Positions 55,501 to 64,000 of a stretch of 64,000 nucleotides of DNA are shown here, piece by piece. This stretch comes from Rotaria sordida (Eukaryota > Rotifera > Eurotatoria > Philodinida > Philodinidae). A program made the position numbers and the translations under genes. Every line of letters begins with the position of its first letter. The stretch's first letter is position 1. The notes under the pieces were generated by a model. The model was not told the DNA's origin, did not search any database, and was given only the letters and a program-made list of their open reading frames with translations. The stretch spans positions 1 through 64,000 of the forward strand of contig CAJNOL010000434.1 in the NCBI GenBank assembly GCA_905250125.1. The letters are read 5' to 3'.

Positions 55501-56782
55501 ATTCAAGTATACATGCTGATTTGATTACATATTATTTTATATGAATATTTTCGACTATTTCCTATGGAATAATGTATAGAATATCAAGATTTACAACATC
55601 AAGTTGAATGTTTAATATTTCTGAAATAAAATTTTTGTTTTTTTGTTATTGTTTTTCATTGAAAATACCCATAATACTATTTTGCCCTTTATTGTCAATA
55701 GTGAATGAAATGTTCTTTATTCATTTTTTTCGAAGAAAGTGAAAGAAAAACAAGAAAACAGACATGTTGTGATCGATTTACAGCTGTCGATGTACATTAA
55801 CATGATTTGAAAAGATGATTCGTTTTGTTTTTTACTAGCGAAAAATTTTCTTGCCTTTCGGATTTTGTACAGTGAGAAATTGTTGATTAAAAGAAGTATT
55901 TTTATTGGATATTAAAAAAAAAAACCTGTGAAATTGAAACTAACAGAACGATTTATTATTTTTTGATTATAGTTATCTAAATTAAAACTCAGAAAAGAAG
56001 GCAAGTAAACTGAAGGACTCATTGACTGAAATGCTTCCTAAAAAAAAAACAAAAGTATATGATTTCATAGATAGGTAGTAAAAAACCATATTTTCAAGAA
56101 TAAGATCTGAATCAAACAAACTCGATCTCATATATCATGAAACAATAAATAAAAACATGCATACTACGTATTTAATTAATGGTAATGTATCAATATTTTT
56201 GTTTTTCGATTGACACAGATTTACTAAGTTATAAAATAAAATAACAGAATAATACTAAAAACCTTCATATAAAAGAAAAACAGAATATTAACAATGATCT
56301 TTACATTTTTGTTTTTTGCAATAGCTTTCAATGTCAACTATTTATTTTTTTTTACAATAAAATGTAAATCATCACTTTTCAAACTTGAGAGATATGGATA
56401 AACTTTTCAAAAAATCATTAATACATATTTTATCAACATAAACTCAAGGATCATTAATTGAATACTATATCAAAAATAGATTTCCTTTTTTTTTTTTATA
56501 TTCAATGTGACACATTATTTATGTATACTCTTCGTTTTTTCTTTTTTTACAACCAACACATATCGAATTGCAAATAAGCAAAAAAAAAAATAATAATCAC
56601 ATAAGTGGTCTTTATGCTGTGTATGATCGTTGAAGGTTGCAAACATTTTTCGTCTTCGTTCCTTTCTTTTTTTCTTTAGCAAACAGCAAATGACGTGTAT
56701 AAAAAAAAATAAATAAAAAGGAAACAAAAATATTTTTCACATTAGTGACTACTAACTAAAGTTGGTGTGTGTATGCGTGCGT
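55501..56782. other. Intergenic
   Basis: AT-rich with many A and T runs. Upstream flank of the B-box/propeller gene. No feature seen. Confidence 0.45.
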
Positions 56783-58102
56783 ATGTCTTTCGAAAGTAAC
56801 GTTACGAATTTACAGTGTGTCATAACGGCATGTAGACGTCCAGCAAATGTTTTATGTTATTGTTGTAAAGAAAATCTTTGTCGAAATCATTTTAATGAAC
56901 ATGATTATCTTAATTCAAAACTAAATCTTTTAGTTAATGAAATTGATACATTTGATAAACAATTATTAGCAGTTGATTTAAGAAAATATATTCAAAATTC
57001 TAGTGATAAACTTCAACAATGGCGTTTTGATAGTTATAAAACTATTGATCAATATTGTGATCAAAAATATCGTGAAATAGAACAATATATGATAAAAATA
57101 ATTAATCAAAAACGTGAAAATATTGAACAAATTCGTATAAATATGCTTGAACTTGTTCAAAAACGTCGAATGACACTTGAATTAATTGAATCATTAACAT
57201 CAAATCTTCGTATAGTTGAAACTGAAATGAATGATATTGATCAAAAATATCTTTCATTTCGTACAACACCATTAATATTAAATCAAGATTTAATTTATAT
57301 TGATGAATTATCAATAGAAGAATTTGATCTTAATTCATTAACATCAGTATATAAAACAATTGATTATACACGACAAGGTTTAAATCCAATAGCAAGTAAT
57401 AATCAATATTTATTAATACATCGTGAACCAAATTTATGTTTAATTGATCGAAATTTAAGAATAAAAAAACAAGCATTATGGAATCATGGACAAATACTTG
57501 ATATGTGTTGGTCATCAGCATTAGAAAAATTTTTTCTTATTACACTTAATCAAATTTATATATTTGATGTTAATACAATATCTATTGAACGTGTAGATGC
57601 AACACAAAAATTACATTGGCTTTCTTGTACATGTTCAGATCAATCATTATTTTTATCAACAAATGAAAAAGGTTCATCAATATGTGAATTTAATCTATTA
57701 AATTCATTCCAAGCAGCTAAAAGATGGGAATCACCAGATACATGTTCTAGAGATGAACGTATTCATGATATGATTTTTAATAAAGGAACACTTATTTTAA
57801 TTATTGAAAATTTATTAACAGAAAAAATTCGTTTAGAATTAAGATCATCGGCAAGACTTGATCGTTTATGGTCACTTCAATTAGATATTAGTTATCCAAC
57901 AAAAAAAATTAGTTGTTGTTTACTTAATAATGATCAATGGTTGATTATTGATAGTAATAAATCACGTCTTTTTCAAGTAACAATGGATGGTAAATTTAAA
58001 TTTACATGTCATTATAATCCAATACCTTCTGCTGCTTGTCGTTTTGGTTTCGATTTATTAGCTATATCAACACTTAATGGTGTTAATATACATAAACTTT
58101 AA
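56783..58102 (+). CDS. B-box / coiled-coil / beta-propeller-like protein (TRIM-NHL-like)
   Basis: Single exon, 439 aa from the ATG at 56783; the frame upstream starts at a non-ATG codon in a TGTG run. Residues 12-40 form a B-box-like zinc-binding motif (C-x4-C-x7-C-x2-C-x4-C-x2-H-x3-H: C-V-I-T-A-C, L-C-Y-C-C-K-E-N-L-C-R-N-H-F-N-E-H). A coiled coil of about 120 residues follows (I-D-Q-Y-C-D-Q-K-Y-R-E-I-E-Q-Y, K-R-E-N-I-E-Q-I-R). The C-terminal half has repeated short beta-strand blocks (L-C-L-I-D-R-N-L-R-I, I-L-D-M-C-W-S-S, I-Y-I-F-D-V-N-T-I), consistent with a diverged propeller. No RING is present, so E3 activity is not expected. Bdelloids have large families of such proteins. The partner is unknown. 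Confidence 0.85.
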   Translation: MSFESNVTNLQCVITACRRPANVLCYCCKENLCRNHFNEHDYLNSKLNLLVNEIDTFDKQLLAVDLRKYIQNSSDKLQQWRFDSYKTIDQYCDQKYREIEQYMIKIINQKRENIEQIRINMLELVQKRRMTLELIESLTSNLRIVETEMNDIDQKYLSFRTTPLILNQDLIYIDELSIEEFDLNSLTSVYKTIDYTRQGLNPIASNNQYLLIHREPNLCLIDRNLRIKKQALWNHGQILDMCWSSALEKFFLITLNQIYIFDVNTISIERVDATQKLHWLSCTCSDQSLFLSTNEKGSSICEFNLLNSFQAAKRWESPDTCSRDERIHDMIFNKGTLILIIENLLTEKIRLELRSSARLDRLWSLQLDISYPTKKISCCLLNNDQWLIIDSNKSRLFQVTMDGKFKFTCHYNPIPSAACRFGFDLLAISTLNGVNIHKL

Positions 58103-60034
58103 ATTATGCACAAAATTTGACTTACATATTCGTAGTAATTAGAAATAAAAATGACATTTTGCTGTATACCATTATATTTTTCGCATAAATTAGAATGAAT
58201 GAATTTTTTTTTGTTGTACTGGAAAGTTCAGCTCAATTTGAAAAAATAAACTATTGTCTAAAATGTATTGATTATTATCTTATAGTGTATACTGAATAAC
58301 AAGTTTATTTTTAAAGAAATATGACACTTGATCTTATTAATTATAAATTATTATATGTACTAAACAAAAAAAAATAGCTATAAACTTGTTATTCAAATAC
58401 GTATATTTCGATATATTGAATAATAAAAAATTTACACAAGTGATTTGATGAATGTAATTCTTTCAAGGTTTTTATCTTGTAAATATTTATTGGATATTTT
58501 AACGAGTTTTATCGAAAATAACTTAAGTCAATACTGTATTAATATTATAAGAAAATGAAGATGAATTGAAGAGTCTAATCTAGATTGAAATTTTTTTTGA
58601 TACCGAAAATCTTATTCGTTTATTTATACTAGATTAGCGATGTTCTTCGAATACGATTTTAAATTTTTATACAGATATAGAATACACATCAATATGATAC
58701 TAAGAACATCTCATTCATTCTAAAACGATTTCAGAATTTATTATTCTCACATTCAGTACCAACGAACCTTTGGAAACACAGACAGACTATTGAATCAATA
58801 AAGGATATGTTCATTAAATTTTAAACCACAGAACCAATTTCATTTAGTACTTATATGTTTTTTGTTAATGAAAAAGACTAATATCAACAGTATATACCGG
58901 GTGTGGCAAAAGTTTTTCGACATTTTCTGTTTTACATGTAACTCTCTTCAGGAATAAGATAAAATGTTGATCTCTTTTTTTTTTTGAAAGGATGCGCCAT
59001 TGAATGTTCTACTCGAATCACAAGATCAAATCTTTATAACTTTTTTCGAAATTTTAATAGATTGCTAACACTGAACACGCCTATCATGACATAATTTCCT
59101 ACGAGGAAAAGTAAGAGAAAGCTGAAAATTGTTGAATTTTGATAATTATTGTTCATATTTTGAACAAATCAGAGATCTAATGTGACTTTCAAAGCACAAA
59201 GATTATTACTCATCCTCAACTCAAATACCAGAGAAAAATAACGTCTGTGTCAATTGATCGAGATACTTCATTCTGAAATAAAACGCTTTTTTTTTTTGCT
59301 ATGTTGCTCTCGAGTACATCATGTAAAACTAGTGAATCGAATACACGAATCACTAGATTAGACTTCTTTGATTGTTGAAAGAACTAGTAAAAATGAATTA
59401 AGCTTTATACAATAATACAATGAGAACTTGGCTTTAACTGAAGATGATGAAAATATATCGAGAAGAAATTAGTACTTACTGCATAGAAAGTATCGTTGAA
59501 GTGATAAACATTTTGGTTTTCTATAGTGTCTGCGACAGTCCATTTTTATCTAACATTGATTATGATGGTAGCTTTATAACACTTCATATTGATAGTCTTA
59601 TTTTATGAAGTTTATTATTTCGGATATACTCTCTAATATGTCAATTGATTGGATTTATCTTTCCGACAGTTTTATTAACAAAATCGCAGTATTTATTTCA
59701 AAGTCAAATAGAGGATATTTTTGATTTATTGATATTTATACAAAATGTCAATCTGATTAACTTATAAATCATTTAAATATTTTATTGAAAAAATACTTTT
59801 TCTTTTCTCAAAAAATATAATATGGAAATATTCGCTCAAGACTAGTAAAATGACGATAACATTGCACTACTTTTATGCATTTCGAAGTATCTTTTTTTCA
59901 GATGATACCTTCAATCTTCTTCTATAAGATTACATATTTTGATCAGTGAACTATCCTATAGCTTTGTCATTGATTTATTGAGAAGGGTCGAAACTTTTCG
60001 ACCATCCTTTAGGTGTCTCTTTATCTGCTATACG
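58103..60034. other. Intergenic
   Basis: No gene. At 58898, ACCGGGTGTGGCAAAAGTTTTTCG looks like a mariner-type terminus, but a partner end was not found. The rest is AT-rich. Confidence 0.4.
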
Positions 60035-60695
60035 ATAAACTTTAAGGTTTTAAATCGTAATTATTGCAAAGATACAATCATCGTAAAAATTTCATAGAAA
60101 ATTTTCAATTACAACGCTACCCAGAAATCCTGGGATGCCTAAAAACTTGGCTCACGTTAAATTTTTTCTCATGAAATTTTTCCCAGAGATACAACTGAGA
60201 AAATTTTCGCCGCAAGCATGAAACTGATGTTAATCCACTAATATTGAATGCAGTTACATGTAAAATACTATTTTAAACTATTTCGACCTTAGTATTAGCT
60301 TTTAAGAGACCTTCAGACTCGATACTCTCGTTACATTCAAATTCATTGCTTCTCACATTGTCCGCAAAGATTCGATAGAAACGTTGCCGACATTAAAAGC
60401 ACTTTTCACCCTCAAACCCACCTAGGAAATCTAAGAACCAACGACACTTGAAAGTGATTAGAGTATCGAATCTGAAAGTATCTTAAAAGATAACACTAAG
60501 GCCAAGGTCGTTCAAAGTAATGTATGACATATAACTCATTCTATGACAGATAAAAATTCCATGAGAAACGGTTTAAGTCGTTAGCCAACTTTTTAGGCAT
60601 ACAAGAATTTTTGAGTAGCATTCTGATTGAAAATTTTATATAAAATTTTACGACGAATGTATCCTTGCAATAATTATGGTTACAAATCTCAAATT
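60035..60695. repeat. Long inverted repeat (foldback element)
   Basis: The left arm (about 60050-60345) pairs with the right arm (about 60440-60690). Shared blocks are TAATTATTGCAA-GATACA, AAAATTTTCAAT, TGCCTAAAAA-TTGGCT, and CTTTTAAGA-AC-TTCAGA-TCGATACTCT with its complement. The spacer is about 100 bp. Divergence between arms is roughly 15-25 per cent by eye. No ORF. Confidence 0.7.
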
Positions 60696-61641
60696 CAATC
60701 GCATAATAGATAGAGACATCTTATTAGGCGTGCACAATTCAAAAGTGTTCTAAACGTTTCTTTTTCACTTTTTTATGCATGATTGGATCGAAAATATTGA
60801 GATATCGAGGAAAAGTGTTTCTTCGATTTTCAAAGATACTTTTATATTTCATTACAAAAGATATCAATTTTCATATAACTGTGAATATAATATTTTCCCT
60901 AGACTGAAAAGATAGGACCTAGAAACGGATATTCACCTGTGTCTGTCTATAACATAGTTGCCATACGGTAACTATGATACAAATTATCATCTAGTTGCTA
61001 TGGTACGAATGATTGCATAGAATGACAAAAAAAGGGCATCTATGCATTAGGATTCAAATTAACGGAGGAGTAATATCCCATGATGAAGAGTACGAAATTC
61101 GTATATGCTGTAAAACGATCCGATTACTCGATATTTCAACCTATACGACAATAATTTAGTTTTTCCATGATTCAGTGTTACGATCGTTTAAGATTTACAA
61201 GTGAAAATCATTGTTATTAAACTATTGAATGATTTGATTGATTGTTCAGTGGTGTATACATGAAAATTGTAGTCTGATGAGTTTTAATCATTCATCGTTA
61301 AAAATCAGAGATTGTTGAGCAATTTCTGTATCGAATTTTGTCAGTATTAACTATTAGAAAATTAGAAAAATAGTGCATGATAATGTTGTTACAGAGTTTC
61401 AGAATTAGACATATATCAATATATGATAAAAACAACTTTTCATTCGCTATACTCAATTATCATTTCAAATTGAAAATAAAGTTTTAAAAAAAAATACAAA
61501 AAGAACAAAAGTCACCTCTTGTATTTATCTGATACCTTACTTAATGAACATTTATATCTAGATGTGTATCTCTCTTTGGTCAATCTAGTACCAAGTGAAT
61601 CGAATTTCGATGAACATTACTTGTTTGCATTCTATGTGACT
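60696..61641. other. Intergenic
   Basis: No coding or RNA signal seen. It contains a small direct/inverted patch, GTTGCCATACGGTAAC and TAGTTGCTATGGTAC (60957-61006). Confidence 0.4.
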
Positions 61642-61750
61642 GTTTAAATATTTTTTTCCGCTTCGTAGTACAAAATTAGATAGAAGCAAGTTATTTTAAG
61701 ACTACTTTTTTCTACTCAATTTTGTGTCGCGAAGTAGAAAAAATATTTAA
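61642..61750. repeat. 108-bp hairpin MITE
   Basis: GTTTAAATATTTTTTTCCGC at the left pairs with GAAAAAATATTTAA at the right. The inner arms CTTCGTAGTACAAAATTAGATAGAA and TTCTACTCAATTTTGTGTCGCGAAG are complementary with few mismatches. Arms are about 44 bp. It abuts the TTAA that starts the piggyBac-like element. Confidence 0.65.
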
Positions 61751-62607
61751 CCCTTTACTCCTCATTGGCAACTGGAATTGCCAGTTTTAGAAACATTGCA
61801 GAAAATAAACGAAGCGTAGGATTCAAAAAGGATAAGAACCTTTTTTGTAGTAAACATCATGGATTATCAATTGGTAAAAATAGTATTTTTTTTTCATTGT
61901 TCCGTCTTTGAAATATCGGGCCTTCAAAATCGATAATTTTGAAATAAATGAAAAAAATTGAAACTTTTCAAATAAATTATTCTATGCCCATAGGCAATAG
62001 AGATCGTTTGAAATTTCTGTGCGATATTAATTGATGAAGAAGTTCACTAATGAGTAAAATATTTTTCAAAAGTTTCATGATAACTTGACGAATTACACAT
62101 GCTCAGACACACTATTGACCATGTAGACACTATTGGGTAGATGGAGGGCAATCCAGAACAAAGTTAATATATGCATTATAAACCTCAACTCATGACAAGT
62201 TGAAATAGTATTTATTATGAATTAAATTTCTTCTGAGATCAAAAAATGGCTCAGAGCGAAAAAGACTCTCATTTGACAATACGTATAAAAAACGTATGCA
62301 TCCTTTGGTATTAATTCTTATCGGTTTACAATTGTTTCTTTTCCCATTATTTCTAAAGCATGGGATATATGTTGCTTCTGCCCATTCAATAGTGTGGTCA
62401 AAGAAAAAAAACTCAAGTCTCATGATATTGTTCAATTTCCTTTTTCCACTACATGATCGCTGAATCTATCGAGCCATCCTACTCTAGGAGCAGGACATTT
62501 GATGGATCAGACCACATCATTGGCCTGTTAGAGAGGCTAATATTTTATTTATAAAGTTATTTTATCAGTGGCTCTTCTGGAACTGCTATTTGGGGGTAAA
62601 GGATTAA
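61747..62607. mobile_element. Non-autonomous piggyBac-like element
   Basis: TTAA at 61747-61750 and at 62604-62607 flank the element. The left end reads CCCTTTACTCCTCATTGGCA and, on the complement, the right end reads TCCTTTACCCCCAAATAGCA. About 38 bp of imperfect inverted match extends into CTGGAATTGCCAG versus CTGGAACTGC-like sequence. A TTAA target with C(C)CTTT ends is the piggyBac rule. The interior (about 850 bp) has no recognisable transposase; the 81-codon minus frame at 62190-62435 has no piggyBac motif. Confidence 0.6.
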
Positions 62608-63308
62608 GTAGCTGCACAGAGCCAAAAACAAATATTATATTCACGATTTCTTTTCAAATCTACTTTTTGAAAATTACAGATGCACTTTTTTTTCTGATAA
62701 TTCAATATATTCTATCCAACCATGTATAAAATAAATGTCAGAAGAAAATTTTGCAGAAATTTTGAAATGTACACAATTTATATATATATTGTTAATATTG
62801 ATCTTTTTCATAAATGAATAAATGTAAATAAATAAAATTGGTTATGCGACTCAGAAAATTGTTTTTTGAAACCGATAGATTTATGATACATTCATTCCGG
62901 GCAGCAGTATTTGCTAGATCTGCCTTGAGTCAAGCAGAAAAGCACGAGAAATTTTCCTGACCGACAAAAGTATGAAATAAATCGTCAACAACAGTTTATT
63001 GATATTATACTAAAAACTAAAGATAGACAAGCTTTCTTGAATTTTTCCTGGCAGACCACTTATTCCGGAGAACACCGTTCCAACCTTGATTTATAAATCA
63101 ATTGTCTGCCAAAGGCAGTAAATTACCTTCGGTAAAATGAATTCAACAAATTTCAAAGCTTTTCAAAATGTAACCAGAATCCACCAATGGATCTAGTTAT
63201 AGAACTTTAATAAATAGTTTATATTTTTCATTAATAACAATAATTTATGTCGATATAGAATTGATATTGAATATTTTATTTATTCAAAACTAAAAATTAC
63301 AGTCGATT
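62608..63308. other. Intergenic / 3' flank of the peptide-precursor candidate
   Basis: No gene. AT-rich with short T runs. Confidence 0.4.
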
Positions 63309-63660
63309 TTATCCCATAAATTCTCTTGGATCACCTTTGACAATAGCTTTAACTTTTCTTGCACTAGCTAATGATCGTTCTTGTGCATTTAGAATATTTT
63401 CTTCATTTTTAAAAAGATCGGATAAATCTTTGTCAAATATTGATGATCTATGAATATTACGATTGACATGAAGCATTTGTCTTTTCCGTGCATTGACATT
63501 ATAATCATCATCATCTAATTGATCATTAAAATCATAATGAACATTTCGTGCACTGAAAAACAAAAAAAAAACCTTTAATTTTTTTAAACAAACAAACATA
63601 CTGGATTAAAACGATAGTAAATGCTAATAATAACCAAATTAAATGGGAGTATATTTGCAT
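63309..63660 (-). CDS. Candidate secreted peptide (neuropeptide-like) precursor, 2 exons
   Basis: Exon 1 63660-63602 and exon 2 63552-63309 on the minus strand, with a GT-AG intron of 49 bp in phase 2; 100 aa. Exon 1 encodes a clean signal peptide (M-Q-I-Y-S-H-L-I-W-L-L-L-A-F-T-I-V-L-I) with a likely cleavage after H-A. The mature part is charged, Cys-free and without globular features: an acidic D-D-D-D spacer, then A-R-K-R followed by Q-M-L-H-V-N-R-N-I-H-R. Further R/K sites follow, and the C-terminus K-G-D-P-R-E-F-M-G-stop has a terminal Gly preceded by Met. Lys-Arg before Gln (pyroglutamate) and a C-terminal Gly (amidation) are typical prohormone features. I know no family with this peptide. 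It could also be some other small secreted protein. Confidence 0.6.
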
Positions 63661-64000
63661 GCTTGTGATCTTTTTCGATGTAATGATAAAATGTGAATGT
63701 GTGATGTTAATTTATAATCAGAGGGATTTCTTTTTATAGAAAGACGCACTTTTTTTTAAAGGATAGAAGAATATGTATATGCTTGGCTGGTTTCAAGTAA
63801 GAATGTATTGTTTTATAAATAAAAAAAAAAACCAGAGGAGCATCACATTTTATATCTTCTAAGTGCCCATAAGCAATAACTCCCACTTTCTTAATTGTCT
63901 TTTTCTTTTCTTTATTCTTTTTACGTTTTTTTTCTTTATAGTATCTATATAAACGTATCACGCTCAATATGAATACATGACATGTAAATCTAATCAAGTA
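63661..64000. other. Right edge, no gene seen
   Basis: Presumed promoter and 5' UTR of the peptide-precursor candidate. The long minus-strand open frame here is Lys/Phe-rich low-complexity sequence. Confidence 0.4.

Noticed and set aside
56978..57521. Minus-strand ORFs within the B-box/propeller gene
   Set aside because: Antisense shadows of a well-supported coding frame on the plus strand.
62190..62435. 81-codon minus-strand ORF as piggyBac transposase remnant
   Set aside because: No catalytic Asp motifs or C-terminal Cys-rich finger. The element is called from its ends only.
1..64000. CRISPR arrays, bacterial operons, rRNA or intact tRNA genes
   Set aside because: No regularly spaced direct repeats with unique spacers, no rRNA-like conserved blocks and no foldable tRNA were seen. 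Spliced genes show the DNA is eukaryotic.

Overview
The window looks like a piece of a compact, AT-rich animal genome, most likely a bdelloid rotifer (Rotaria/Adineta type). Four things suggest this: metazoan genes with many short GT-AG introns (CFAP58, RBFOX, POFUT1, a neuronal-calcium-sensor-like gene); single-exon genes of the kind bdelloids carry in bulk (GPCR, B-box/propeller protein, RING/TRAF zinc-finger proteins); two intronless enzymes that look bacterial or fungal (an SGNH/GDSL hydrolase and a TauD-like dioxygenase); and short interstitial TGTGGG runs, the bdelloid telomere unit. The species assignment is inference. All four multi-exon models below were built by eye from splice sites, and their reading frames close exactly.

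Layout. 1-404: 5' part of a rhodopsin-like GPCR (minus), running off the left edge. 3.6-8.2 kb: one intact cysteine-rich, probably GPI-anchored protein (6309-7151, plus) among decayed relatives, plus a possible hAT/BED remnant and a 586-bp perfect-ended hairpin element (8218-8803). 9.3-10.2 kb: membrane-anchored SDR (minus). 10.3-17.5 kb: gene-poor, with a MITE and decayed exons. 17.5-19.9 kb: tandem pair of RING/TRAF-type zinc-finger genes (plus). 21.5-23.4 kb: LRR gene and SGNH hydrolase (plus). 23.5-25.2 kb: two more long inverted repeats. 25.95-31.34 kb: eight-exon CFAP58 (minus), divergent from three-exon POFUT1 (32.0-33.4 kb, plus). 34.6-34.9 kb: small single-pass membrane protein. 37.1-38.1 kb: TauD-like dioxygenase with an in-frame stop upstream. 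38.8-41.7 kb: inverted repeat and a region with six copies of a 13-mer. 43.3-44.2 kb: four-exon NCS-like protein with degenerate EF-hands (minus). 46.2-46.8 kb: Helitron-like element. 48.2-48.65 kb: broken hAT transposase. 49.5-53.2 kb: twelve-exon RBFOX homologue (minus) with UGCAUG motifs in its own introns. 54307-54406: assembly gap. 56.8-58.1 kb: B-box/coiled-coil/propeller protein (plus). 60.0-62.6 kb: inverted repeat, small hairpin and a piggyBac-like element. 63.3-63.66 kb: a two-exon secreted peptide-precursor candidate (minus).

There is no operon-like organisation. The genes point to ordinary animal functions: cilia (CFAP58), Notch/EGF O-fucosylation (POFUT1), neuronal or muscle splicing (RBFOX), calcium-sensor-like signalling, chemosensation (GPCR) and peptide signalling. 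They sit among many small non-autonomous transposable elements, several of which are long foldback hairpins. The most interesting points are the peptide precursor, RBFOX motif clustering in its own introns, the calcium-sensor-like protein with no canonical EF-hand loop, the decayed gene-family array, and the recurrent 13-mer and hairpin elements.
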